From the NCBI RefSeq assembly GCF_022549225.1, contig NZ_JAKZFD010000010.1:124001-188000 (forward strand): a DNA stretch of 64,000 nucleotides, read 5' to 3'. This document shows, in pieces, positions 42,770-53,350 of this stretch. Below the pieces are notes generated by a model. The model ran no database searches. It saw only the letters and a program-made list of their open reading frames with translations, and was not told the DNA's origin. Position 1 is the first letter of the stretch; each line of letters opens with the position of its first letter. The translations under genes and the position numbers were made by a program. The stretch comes from Pelomonas sp. CA6. GTDB lineage: Bacteria; Pseudomonadota; Gammaproteobacteria; Burkholderiales; Burkholderiaceae_C.

Positions 42770-43213
42770 GTGAATCTCGTTCAAGCCGGATCCTTCCTGA
42801 CCCTGCACTACCGTCTCGCCGGTCCGGACGGACAAGACGTGATCAACACCTTTGCCGACAAGCCCGCCACGCTGTCGCTGGGCAACGGCGAACTGGCACC
42901 GGCCATCGAGGCGCGGCTGATCGGCTTGGCCGAGGGCACGCGGACCCAGTTCGAGCTGGCGCCTGGCGAGGCGTTCGGCGAGCGCAATGCCGAGCTGCTG
43001 CAGCGCGTCAAACTCGAATTGCTGCGCCAGCTGGGCGATCCCGACGAGCAGTACCAGGTCGGCGACGTCGTTCAGTTCCCCACGCCAGACGGGCAGGGGC
43101 AGTATGCCGGCGTGGTGCGGGAGATCGGCGAGGACTGGCTGCTGTTTGACTTCAACCATCCTCTCGCCGGCCAGGCGGTGAGCTTCGAAGTGCAGCTGAT
43201 CGGGGTGCTGTGA
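42770..43213 (+). CDS. fkpB: FKBP-type peptidyl-prolyl cis-trans isomerase (SlpA/FkpB-like)
   Basis: No ATG fits; the GTG at 42770 (GGGG upstream) gives 147 residues beginning [15 protein letters not shown] after the start residue. Typical SlpA features are [40 protein letters not shown] and [19 protein letters not shown]. It catalyses proline isomerisation. The stop overlaps the upstream GTG alternative of ispH, the usual partner gene. Confidence 0.92.
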   Translation: MNLVQAGSFLTLHYRLAGPDGQDVINTFADKPATLSLGNGELAPAIEARLIGLAEGTRTQFELAPGEAFGERNAELLQRVKLELLRQLGDPDEQYQVGDVVQFPTPDGQGQYAGVVREIGEDWLLFDFNHPLAGQAVSFEVQLIGVL

Positions 43214-43215
43214 GC

Positions 43216-45598
<2,383 letters not shown>

Positions 45599-45643
45599 TC
45601 CGGGGTGGTGAAGGGTCCCAGCCCACAAGTCTGCAAGAAGTTC

Positions 45644-45671
45644 TTGGCTTCTCCCGAAAACTGGCTATACT
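45644..45671 (+). promoter_or_regulatory. Sigma-70 promoter of tRNA-Ser
   Basis: TTGGCT and TATACT are separated by 16 bases and followed by a GC-rich discriminator (AGCGGGC), typical of stringently controlled stable RNA genes. The tRNA begins 41 bases after the -10. Confidence 0.6.
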
Positions 45672-45711
45672 AGCGGGCTTACTCGCAAACAACCACGCGA
45701 GCACCGAATCA

Positions 45712-45802
<91 letters not shown>

Positions 45803-45827
45803 AAATGCTTGTTAAATCAAGCACTTA

Positions 45828-45856
45828 AAAGCCCGCTTGAAGCGGGCTTTTTCTTT
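45828..45856 (+). terminator. Rho-independent terminator of tRNA-Ser
   Basis: AAAGCCCGCT and AGCGGGCTTT form a perfect ten-base stem around TGA, ending in a T-rich tract (TTTTTCTTT). It starts 25 bases after the tRNA. Confidence 0.9.
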
Positions 45857-45870
45857 GGCTGGTGGTGTCG

Positions 45871-45901
45871 TTTCCGCAATTTCCGCAACTGCGTTTCCGC
45901 A
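45871..45901 (+). repeat. Three direct copies of TTTCCGCA
   Basis: TTTCCGCA occurs at 45871, 45880 and 45894, just after the tRNA terminator. Short direct repeats beside a tRNA integration site resemble arm-type integrase sites, but this is only positional inference. Confidence 0.4.
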
Positions 45902-45934
45902 GTTCAGCGGGTTGGGGCGACCTTTTCGCCGCGG

Positions 45935-46440
45935 CGCCTGTATACCCGGCGTGTGAGTGCCTCGCTGCTGTGGGCCAGCGAAGCCGAGCAGGCGCTGCGC
46001 AAGCCTCAGGTCATCACGTCGCTGGATCGCGTCGGAGAAATCGATGCTGAGCTGGCGCGCGACTAGGCCCGGGCGCATGAGCTGTCCGACCCGGCCGTCG
46101 GGTACGGCCAAATGTTCGATGCTGAACGGACCGAACTGGCGCGTCGGCTTCAGGAGCTGCGCGCGGAGCGCGATGCGCTGTCTCGCGACTGGCCCTCGGC
46201 GGTTCCCGGCGCCACCACCAGCTTCAGCACGGAGGCTGGCGCAAAGCTGAACGGTCACTATGCGCCAATGGAGGCCGGCGATCTTCAGACGTCGCACGAC
46301 ATGAACCTACGGCCAAACCCGATCTATCCGCAGGAGTTGTAGCCGCGCGAGCGCGACCGAGCCGCCAGCGAAATGCAGGTGTCCGGCATCGTTCAGCGCA
46401 TCGATCCCGCGCGCCTGGGCCTGGCGGTCCCCGGACTCAC
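45935..46440 (+). pseudogene. Decayed phage/ICE gene remnant (DdrB/ParB-like domain)
   Basis: One frame reads SASLLWASEAEQALRKPQVI, then GEIDAELARD, a TAG, ARAHELSDPAVGYGQMFDAE, DWPSAVPGATTSFSTEAGAK, LQTSHDMNLRPNPIYPQEL, a second TAG, and PRERDRAASEMQVSGIVQRI with DPARLG. The SHD...LRPNP.YPQELQPRERDRAAS pattern is the start of the DdrB/ParB-like domain found in very large phage and ICE proteins (family knowledge from memory). The second TAG stands where the family has Gln, consistent with CAG to TAG. Homology stops after PARLG. There is no start and most of the gene is missing, so it is a relic of an element once inserted beside tRNA-Ser. Confidence 0.7.
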
Positions 46441-46538
46441 CGCAGCGTGTTGCGCAGCAAGCTCCCCATGCCAGTGGTCGTTGGCCGGTGGTAGTTGCAG
46501 TGACGATGCGCGCGCAAGGCTCAATCGGTGCGCATGCG

Positions 46539-47453
46539 TCAAGGGATGCTTGGCGGCATCGCCAGTTCGCTGCGCAGTGCCTGCACCAGCGCCTGCGCTG
46601 GCCCGCCCAAGCGCCGACCCTGGCGGGTGATCAGGCCCAGGGTCCGCTCGATACGCGGCTGCTTGAGCGGCACCCCCACCAGAACGGCCCCGGCCCGCAT
46701 GGACAGCGCCAGCCGCGGCACCACGGCCACCCCCAGCCCCGCCTCCACCATGCCCAAGGCGCCGGACACGTGGTTGGCCTCGAACTGCACCGTGGGCCGC
46801 TGTTTCAGGCGCGACAACGCCTGGTCGATCAGCACCCGGTTGCCGCTGTCGCCGGTCACCGCCACCATGGGCTCGGCCAGTAGGTCCCGCCAGCTCAAGT
46901 CAGCGCGCTGCGCCAAGGGGTGGTCGGACCGCAGGGCCAGCACATAGTCCTCGGTCAAGAGCGGCTGGAAGTCGATCTCGGGGTGCGAAGCACCGGTGAA
47001 GCTCAAGCCCAGCTCGGCTTCGCCCGACTGCACCGCGCGCAAAACCTCGGACGCCCCCTCGTCGAGCATGCGCAAGCGCACCCCGGGATGGTGGGCGGCC
47101 AACCGGGCAAAGGCTCGCGGCAACAACGCGCTGGCCACGGTGGGGATGCAGGCCACGGTGAGACTTGCGGCACGGCGCGCCACCTCCCGCTCCACCTCAT
47201 CAACCCCGGTGCGCAGGGCTGCCAAGCCGCGCTCGGCATGGGTCAGGAACTCCCGCCCCTCCGGCGTCAATGCCACCCGGCGTGTGGTGCGCTCCAACAG
47301 CCGCACCTCCAGCACCTGCTCCAGCTGGTCGACCCGACGGCTGAGGGCGGGCTGCGAGAGGAACAGCGCGTCAGCCGCTCCCTTGAAGCTGCCCGCATGC
47401 GCCACGGCGACGAAGGCCTGGACTTCGTCCAAGGTCATATTGATGCGCTTCAT
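46539..47453 (-). CDS. LysR-family transcriptional regulator
   Basis: The ATG at 47453 gives 304 residues starting MKRINMTLDEVQAFVAVAHA. The winged helix has FKGAADALFLSQPALSRRVD, followed by the effector-binding domain (ASLTVACIPTVASALLPRAF). It is divergent from the porin gene, with 102 bases between, the usual place for an operator controlling both. Target and inducer are unknown; the neighbouring uptake genes are likely targets. Confidence 0.93.
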   Translation of the reverse strand: MKRINMTLDEVQAFVAVAHAGSFKGAADALFLSQPALSRRVDQLEQVLEVRLLERTTRRVALTPEGREFLTHAERGLAALRTGVDEVEREVARRAASLTVACIPTVASALLPRAFARLAAHHPGVRLRMLDEGASEVLRAVQSGEAELGLSFTGASHPEIDFQPLLTEDYVLALRSDHPLAQRADLSWRDLLAEPMVAVTGDSGNRVLIDQALSRLKQRPTVQFEANHVSGALGMVEAGLGVAVVPRLALSMRAGAVLVGVPLKQPRIERTLGLITRQGRRLGGPAQALVQALRSELAMPPSIP

Positions 47454-47555
47454 GGAAAAGTGATTCTGAATAATGCACTTAACAAATAAGTGTGCCCGTT
47501 GCACCATCGCTTCACAAGCAGGCGCCCACGCCTTCAGAACACATCGGAGACATTC

Positions 47556-48629
47556 TTGAAGCAAAAGTCCATCCTGTCGGCAGTCTTCCTGCTCTTTGCA
47601 GCCGGTGCCGCCGTGGCGCAAGGCAGCGTCGTCGTTGGCGGCATCCTTGACTCCGCTGTCCGCTACGTCCGCAACGACGGCGGCGGCTCGATCAAGTCGC
47701 TGGTGAGCGGCTCTAACCAGACGAGTCGTCTGTACTTCCGCGGGGACGAAGACCTTGGCGGCGGGCTTTCAGCTGGCTTCTGGCTGGAGTCTGGCGTGAA
47801 TGCCGACACCGGCACCAGCTCTGGCGGCACGCAGTTCTTTGACCGTCGGGCCACCTTGTCGCTGTCGGGCCGGGGCATCGGTGAGCTTCGCCTGGGCCGC
47901 GACTATGTCCCGACCTACGCCATCTGGGTGCGCCATGATCCCTACTCGCACGTCGGCGTAGCCGGTTCGAACAATTTCTCGTCCTCCTCTCAACAGGGGC
48001 CGATCCGGAGCGCGTTCGGCACGGGCCCGAATACGACGGTCCGATCCAGCAACACCGTGGCATACCTGCTTCCGTCCGACCTCGGTGGACTCGAGGGTGG
48101 CCTGATGGTGGCTGCCGGCGAAGGCGGAACCGCAGCGAATGGCCAGGACAAGCTGATCGGTGGTCGCATCGGGTGGCAGAGCACCAGCTTTGGCGCGCAT
48201 GCCAGCCGGGTGGTCACCTCCAATGACCTCACGGCGTCCGGCAAGTTCAAGGACACGCTGTTCGCTGTGAACGGGAGTGTCGGTCAGGTGCGGATGAACG
48301 CAGCGCTGCGCAAGTATGAACAAGCCCTGTCCGAAGAGACCATCCTGTTGCTTTCGACCGTGGTGACCTTGGGCCAAGTCGAGCTGAAGGCGTCCTATCT
48401 GCGGGCCAATATGAAGGGCAAGGTCGGCACGACGGTGATTGACGCCAACGATGCGACGCAGATCGGCCTTGGTGCGGTCTACAGCTTGTCCAAGCGGTCG
48501 GCGCTGTATGTCCAAGGTGCTCGCATCAACAACGACGGCAAAGCAAGCTTCTCAATCCCAGGGGGATCGACGATGGTCGCCGGCGGCAGTTCCACGGCCT
48601 TTGAAGCCGGCATGCGCCACAACTTCTGA
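47556..48629 (+). CDS. Gram-negative outer-membrane porin
   Basis: The protein starts at a TTG (47556) with GGAGA five bases upstream; the next residues KQKSILSAVFLLFAAGAAVA form a signal peptide cleaved before Q. The mature part is a burkholderial general porin: SVVVGGILDSAVRYVRNDGG, SRLYFRGDEDLGGGLSAGFW, FDRRATLSLSGRGIGELRLG and a C-terminal Phe (GMRHNF) needed for outer-membrane assembly. Length (357) is normal. It probably shares control with the divergent LysR gene. Confidence 0.94.
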   Translation: MKQKSILSAVFLLFAAGAAVAQGSVVVGGILDSAVRYVRNDGGGSIKSLVSGSNQTSRLYFRGDEDLGGGLSAGFWLESGVNADTGTSSGGTQFFDRRATLSLSGRGIGELRLGRDYVPTYAIWVRHDPYSHVGVAGSNNFSSSSQQGPIRSAFGTGPNTTVRSSNTVAYLLPSDLGGLEGGLMVAAGEGGTAANGQDKLIGGRIGWQSTSFGAHASRVVTSNDLTASGKFKDTLFAVNGSVGQVRMNAALRKYEQALSEETILLLSTVVTLGQVELKASYLRANMKGKVGTTVIDANDATQIGLGAVYSLSKRSALYVQGARINNDGKASFSIPGGSTMVAGGSSTAFEAGMRHNF

Positions 48630-48858
48630 CGCGGCCCCCCAGCCGCAAACGCCGACTGGGTGAGCGGCTCGGTCCGTCGACGCACCGCCGGCGACGGGAA
48701 GTTCTTCGCCCGACAGGTCACAAGCCCGCGGCGCTGCAGCGTCGCTCCCTTCTGCGGTCCACCCTGGGGCTGGCGCAGCGCCGCCTCCCGCTCTATCTCA
48801 TCGAACCGGGTACCGAGGGTGCCCGACGCACCCTCGCTTCACATCCAGGAGACAAGCC

Positions 48859-49662
48859 ATGATCCACACCCGCCGCGGCCACCCGCCGCTGCCCCACCTC
48901 GCCCTGCTCGTCGTCATCAGCCTGATGCTGATGCTGGTCGGCTCCGTCGCCCGGGCCGACGAGGTGCGCGTCGTGAGCTCCGGCGGCTTCGCGGCCGCCT
49001 ACAAGGCCCTGGCGCCGGCATTCGAGAAGGCCACCGGGCACACCTTGATCAGCAGCTGGGGCCCTTCGATGGGCGAGACGAAGAACGCCATCCCCCAACG
49101 GCTGGCCCGACAGGAACCCATCGACGTGGTGATCATGGTGGGCAGTGCCCTGGACCAACTCGTGGCCCGGGGACAGCTCGACGGGGCCACTCGCACGGAG
49201 CTGGCCAGCTCGCGCATCGCATTGGCTGTTCGCCGCGGCGCGCCACAACCCGCCATCGCCACGGTGGAGCAACTCAAGCAGGCGCTGCTCGCGGCCCAGT
49301 CCATCGCCTACTCCGACAGCGCGAGCGGCGTCTACCTGTCGCAGGTGCTGTTCCCCCGACTGGGCCTGGCGGAGGCCTTGAAGGGCAAGGCGCGCATGAT
49401 TCCCGCCGAACCCGTGGGCCAGGTGGTGGCACGGGGTGAGGCGGAGCTCGGCTTCCAGCAGCTCAGCGAGCTGCAGCACATCGAGGGCATCGACGTGGTC
49501 GGCCTGCTGCCCGAGGCCGCACAGGAGGTGACCCAGTTCTCGGCCGCGGTGGTCCGGGGCGCCGCTCATGCCCAGGCGGGGCAGGCCCTGATCCGCTTTC
49601 TGGCCTTGCCTGAAGCGGCGCCCATCATTGATGCTACCGGCTTGACCGCCAACCACCGCTGA
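48859..49662 (+). CDS. Periplasmic substrate-binding protein (ModA-like fold)
   Basis: The 267-residue protein has a signal peptide (LALLVVISLMLMLVGSVARA). It then reads EVRVVSSGGFAAAYKALAPA, FEKATGHTLISSWG and IDVVIMVGSALDQLVARGQL, the extracellular solute-binding fold of the molybdate-like group. These often bind anions or organic acids. No ABC permease or ATPase is nearby. A ribosome site AGGAGA precedes the ATG. The ligand is not predictable by eye. Confidence 0.85.
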   Translation: MIHTRRGHPPLPHLALLVVISLMLMLVGSVARADEVRVVSSGGFAAAYKALAPAFEKATGHTLISSWGPSMGETKNAIPQRLARQEPIDVVIMVGSALDQLVARGQLDGATRTELASSRIALAVRRGAPQPAIATVEQLKQALLAAQSIAYSDSASGVYLSQVLFPRLGLAEALKGKARMIPAEPVGQVVARGEAELGFQQLSELQHIEGIDVVGLLPEAAQEVTQFSAAVVRGAAHAQAGQALIRFLALPEAAPIIDATGLTANHR

Positions 49663-49703
49663 GCCGACGCTCACGCCTATTCCTAACGATTCGGAGACCT
49701 TCC

Positions 49704-50732
49704 ATGACACGTCGTACCTTTCTGCTGGCCAGCCTGGCCACCGGTCTGACTTGCGCACTCGCGCCCACCCTCGGCCACGGCCAATCCCCATCGGCACCCA
49801 TCATCATCAAGTTCAGCCATGTGGCTGCGGTGGATACGCCCAAAGGGCAGGGCGCCGAGCGATTCAAGAAGCTGGCCGAGGAACGTACCAAGGGTCGAGT
49901 CAAGGTTCAGGTTTATCCCAACAGTCAGCTCTACAAGGACAAGGAAGAGCTGGAGGCGCTCCAGTTGGGCTCGGTGCAGATGCTGGCGCCCTCGGTGTCC
50001 AAGTTCGGTCCCTTCGGCATCAAGGCGTTCGAAGTCTTTGACCTGCCTTTCGTCACGCCGGACCAGGCCAGCTATCAGAAGGCCGTGGGCAGTGATTTCG
50101 GCAGCGCGATGCTGAAGAAGCTGGACGCCAAGGGCGTGCGCGGCCTGGCCTATTGGGATGCCGGCTTTCGCGTCGTCACCGCCAACAAGCCGCTTCGCAA
50201 GCCCGAAGACTTCAAGGGCCTGAAGATCCGTATCAACTCGTCCAAGGTGATCGACGCGCAGATGCGAGCCGTGGGCGTCATTCCGCAGACCATGGCGTTC
50301 TCCGAGGTCTATCAGGCGCTGCAATCCGGCGTGGTGGACGGAGCCGATGTGACGCTGTCCAACGTCTACACCCAGAAGCTGTACGAGGTGCAGAAGTACG
50401 TGACGCTGCTGCATCACTCGCATCAGGCCTATGCGGTGGTGGTCAACCGCCAGTTCTGGGAGGGCTTGCCCAAGGACCTCCGGGACACGCTGGAGTCCGC
50501 CATGGCCGACGCCACCACTTACGCCAACGGTCTGACGCTGGCCGAAGAGCGCAACGCCTACGACAAGATCAAGGCGGCCGGCAAGGCCGTGCTGATCGAG
50601 CCCACGCCGGCCGAGCGCGACGCCATCCGTGCCGTGATGGTGCAGACCCACAAGGACATGGAAGGCCGCCTGGGGCGTGACACCATGCAGGCCTTGTACA
50701 AGGCGACGGAGTTCAACGTCGGCAAGCGTTGA
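49704..50732 (+). CDS. TRAP transporter substrate-binding protein, DctP family
   Basis: This 342-residue protein has a Tat/Sec-like leader (TRRTFLLASLATGLTCALAP). The DctP fold follows: IIIKFSHVAAVDTPKGQGAE, VQVYPNSQLYKDKEELEALQ and the signature GLKIRINSSKVIDAQMRAVG with FSEVYQALQSGVVDGAD. It should bind a carboxylate. The membrane partners DctQ and DctM are absent from the window, so it is an orphan here. It follows the ModA-like gene by 41 bases, probably in one operon. Confidence 0.93.
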   Translation: MTRRTFLLASLATGLTCALAPTLGHGQSPSAPIIIKFSHVAAVDTPKGQGAERFKKLAEERTKGRVKVQVYPNSQLYKDKEELEALQLGSVQMLAPSVSKFGPFGIKAFEVFDLPFVTPDQASYQKAVGSDFGSAMLKKLDAKGVRGLAYWDAGFRVVTANKPLRKPEDFKGLKIRINSSKVIDAQMRAVGVIPQTMAFSEVYQALQSGVVDGADVTLSNVYTQKLYEVQKYVTLLHHSHQAYAVVVNRQFWEGLPKDLRDTLESAMADATTYANGLTLAEERNAYDKIKAAGKAVLIEPTPAERDAIRAVMVQTHKDMEGRLGRDTMQALYKATEFNVGKR

Positions 50733-50849
50733 TCGCTGGCTCCGTGCATCCGGCATCGGCGGGGCGCGAACAGGATTCAACCAGGGACGAACGACCCCTC
50801 CTGCTTGAGCTTGCGACAACGGCCTGGACTGACATGTGCGGAGGCTTGC

Positions 50850-51317
50850 ATGCATCCCGAACTCAAGAAGATCGCCGACGAGCTGGAATCCTCCGGAGGC
50901 CATCGCGAGCTGGCTTTGCGCTTCGGCCTGGCCTGCGTGGAGGACGTGGCCGGCAACCTGGAGAGCGATGACGTCGTCGCTGGCCTCGAGGGCTTTCGTG
51001 CTTGCCTGGCCAACTTCGGGCCGGAGGCCGAGGCCCAGCTGAACGACTTGGCTGAGGCGATGGCGTCGCTGGCCGCCAGCCATCCGGGGTCACGGTCGAT
51101 CGACGGAACACGGCATGCCGCGGTGTCAGCGACCTACGCGCTGGCCAGGGCCATGCGCGGGCAGGCCATCGAGGCTGCCGCCTATGCCGCCTACTCGTGC
51201 GTCTATGGGTACGGTGCTTACGCGGTCTCGGACCCAGAGGCCTTCTCCGAGGTGCATGGCAGGCAACTGGAACGACTGAGAGCCCTGAAGCACGTAACGA
51301 CGCCCGCCGGTTCGTGA
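50850..51317 (+). CDS. Unknown helical protein before the right att-like site
   Basis: The ATG at 50850 has GGAGG five bases upstream, giving 155 residues. It is helical and acidic: PELKKIADELESSGGHRELA, GLEGFRACLANFGPEAEAQL and ATYALARAMRGQAIEAAAYA. The shape (small, acidic, helical) would suit an immunity or accessory protein, but there is no toxin next to it. No family recognised. It is the last gene of the putative island. Confidence 0.65.
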   Translation: MHPELKKIADELESSGGHRELALRFGLACVEDVAGNLESDDVVAGLEGFRACLANFGPEAEAQLNDLAEAMASLAASHPGSRSIDGTRHAAVSATYALARAMRGQAIEAAAYAAYSCVYGYGAYAVSDPEAFSEVHGRQLERLRALKHVTTPAGS

Positions 51318-51367
51318 TCGCTGTTGGACCCACTCGCCCCTGTTGTCCTCTGCCCAGCGAATCGCGG

Positions 51368-51445
51368 CCTCCCCCTCCGCCCGAATGGCTTGTGAATCAA
51401 GCGATTGGGAAACCCGCCCTCGGGCGGGTTGTTCGTTTCTCCGGC
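51368..51445 (+). other. Degenerate duplicate of tRNA-Ser 3' end plus terminator (att-like)
   Basis: CTCCCCCTCCGCC (51369) matches CTCCCTCTCCGCC of the tRNA 3' end. The similarity continues: CGAATGGCTTGTGAATCAAG against AAAATGCTTGTTAAATCAAG, then a terminator hairpin AACCCGCCC-TC-GGGCGGGTT (51411-51430) at the same distance as the tRNA terminator. Upstream tRNA sequence is absent apart from a CGAATC at 51358. This is what remains when an element inserts at a tRNA 3' end, though it has diverged. Confidence 0.6.
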
Positions 51446-51586
51446 TGCCTTGCCAGGGGTTGGGCGCGGCTCTCCAAGCCGCCAGCGCGGCGCCTCCTGT
51501 CGCTTTCGCTGACGTCGTTTCGTTGTTCTAGGTAAATCCCCCGTTGTATTCACCGCGGCGCGGGACGGTGCTGGGGGCACCGAACC

Positions 51587-51826
51587 ATGGAAGCAATCAC
51601 CGTGCGGCGGTCTCATCCTGAGACAGGACGAGTCTGGACCTTCCATCTGGAAATCCTGAGTCGCAAGAACACCGAAGATGGCGCCGCCATCGTGTGGCAG
51701 GGCGAATCGGTCTCCGATGGCCTGCAGGTCCATCTGCGTCAGCGCGAGACGCTGCTCAAAGATCGGGATGCGGGGCTGCCACTGGAGGCCCTGGCGGAGG
51801 TTCTGGTCGACGGAGAACTGGGTTAA
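51587..51826 (+). CDS. Small unknown protein
   Basis: The 79-residue product begins MEAITVRRSHPETGRVWTFH and has regular mixed beta/alpha character with no signal peptide or membrane helix. No strong ribosome site precedes the ATG (GGGGGCACCGAACC). It lies between the att-like site and the serine hydrolase gene. Family not recognised. Confidence 0.5.
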   Translation: MEAITVRRSHPETGRVWTFHLEILSRKNTEDGAAIVWQGESVSDGLQVHLRQRETLLKDRDAGLPLEALAEVLVDGELG

Positions 51827-51921
51827 GGTGGCGCGTGGCCGCTGGCGTAGCGAACCCCGCTGTCTTTCACCCAGCCGGTGGCCCCGTGTCAAACCCGCCA
51901 CCACTTCCGGAGAGTTTGCTG

Positions 51922-53217
51922 ATGCATCGTCTCGCAACGGCTGCCGCCGCGCTGCTCGTCAGCTCATGGGCGTTTGCCGCGCCCCCCGACGCCCTGGCCA
52001 GCGACCCCGCCCGCATGGGCTGGATGAAGGGGGCTCCACCGCCCAGCGATCGCACGCTGCGTTTTGCCGATGGCAGCTACGCCGAGTTCCCGGCCTGGCG
52101 CTGGAGCGTGGCCCATTTCCGGGAGCTGATGCCCACCGTGCAGGTCTCGCGCGGACTGGGCGCCCCCGCGCCACTGCCGCGTGCCGAGCGCGATGACCTC
52201 GATGCGCTGAGTTTCACGCCCCTGGGGGGCGATGCGCCAATCACCTGGGCCCAGTCTCTGGCTCTCAGCTATACCGATGGCGTCGTCGTGCTGCATCGCG
52301 GCCGCATCATCTACGAACGCTATTTCGGCGCACTGACGGAGGATGGGCAGCATGGACTGATGTCGGTCACCAAGTCCTTCACCGGACTGCTGGGGGCCAT
52401 GTTGGTGGCTGAAGGACAGCTGGATCCGGTCCGTCGGGTTTCCGACTATGTGCCGGAACTGGCCCGGTCGGCCTTCGGCAGCGCCACGGTGCGCGAATTG
52501 CTGGACATGACCACGGGCATTCAGTTCAGCGAAGACTATGCAGATCCGCAGGCCGATGTCTGGCGCCACGCCCAGGCCGGCAGCCCCTTGCCCAAGCCCA
52601 AGGAGTACCGGGGACCGCAGAGCTATTACGAGTTCCTGCAGACGGTGAAGCCCCAGGGCCGTCATGGCGATGCCTTCGGCTACAAGACGGCCAACAGCGA
52701 TGCGCTGGGCTGGGTGATCGCGCGGGTCAGCGGGCGCTCGGTGGCGGAGCTGCTGTCGGAGCGCCTATGGCGCCGCATCGGCGCCGAGCAGGACGCCTAT
52801 TTCACGGTCGACTCGATAGGCACACCCTTCGCGGGAGGAGGGCTCAATGCCGGCCTGCGTGATCTCGCGCGGGTCGGCGAACTGCTGCGCAACGAAGGCA
52901 TGCTGAACGGTCAGGCCATCCTCCCCAGGGCGGCGATCGACGACATCCGGCGGGGTGGGTCCCGGACCGCCTTTGCCAAGGCAGGCTACCGCCTGCTTAC
53001 CGGCTGGAGCTATCGCAACATGTGGTGGGTCACGCACAACGAGCACGGCGCCTACATGGCGCGTGGCGTGCATGGACAGGCACTGTACATCGATCCCAAG
53101 GCCGAGATGGTGATCGCGCGGCTGGCCTCCCATCCGACGGCGGCCAACGCCGCCAATGATCCCGTGTCGCTGCCCGCCTACCACGCACTGGCTCAGCACC
53201 TGCTGGCGCATCCCTGA
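51922..53217 (+). CDS. Exported serine hydrolase, beta-lactamase/6-aminohexanoate-dimer hydrolase type
   Basis: The ATG at 51922 (GGAGAG eight bases upstream) gives 431 residues with signal peptide ATAAAALLVSSWAFA. The class C beta-lactamase-like fold has the nucleophile motif SVTKSF (SxxK), a YKTANS motif (YxN-like, with Ser/Lys partner) and HGQALYIDPKAEMVIARLAS near the C-terminus. GMLNGQAILP is also typical. Such enzymes hydrolyse amides, esters or D-peptides; true beta-lactamase activity is not implied. Confidence 0.88.
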   Translation: MHRLATAAAALLVSSWAFAAPPDALASDPARMGWMKGAPPPSDRTLRFADGSYAEFPAWRWSVAHFRELMPTVQVSRGLGAPAPLPRAERDDLDALSFTPLGGDAPITWAQSLALSYTDGVVVLHRGRIIYERYFGALTEDGQHGLMSVTKSFTGLLGAMLVAEGQLDPVRRVSDYVPELARSAFGSATVRELLDMTTGIQFSEDYADPQADVWRHAQAGSPLPKPKEYRGPQSYYEFLQTVKPQGRHGDAFGYKTANSDALGWVIARVSGRSVAELLSERLWRRIGAEQDAYFTVDSIGTPFAGGGLNAGLRDLARVGELLRNEGMLNGQAILPRAAIDDIRRGGSRTAFAKAGYRLLTGWSYRNMWWVTHNEHGAYMARGVHGQALYIDPKAEMVIARLASHPTAANAANDPVSLPAYHALAQHLLAHP

Positions 53218-53254
53218 CGCCCCCTTCGTCGCTCGCCGCAAGGGCGGTTTGTGA

Positions 53255-53310
53255 CGTTGTTTGCTTTAAAATGATAAAATTGATCTTATTGATTGATTCA
53301 TTTGATTAAG
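53255..53310 (+). promoter_or_regulatory. AT-rich patch with four TTGAT repeats before the chemoreceptor gene
   Basis: In a very GC-rich setting this stretch is strongly AT-rich and holds TTGAT at 53280, 53289, 53293 and 53302, with TAAAAT and GATAAAAT hexamers. It likely contains the promoter for the chemoreceptor gene 40 bases downstream. No clean -35/-10 pair could be fixed. Confidence 0.4.
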
Positions 53311-53350
53311 CCGCTACCATCAACGCACGTCGTGATTCAAGGGAGTTCAT

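Noticed and set aside
49683-51083. Long minus-strand frame antisense to the DctP gene
   Set aside because: The plus-strand DctP and following gene have clear motifs and ribosome sites; the antisense frame is compositionally a shadow.
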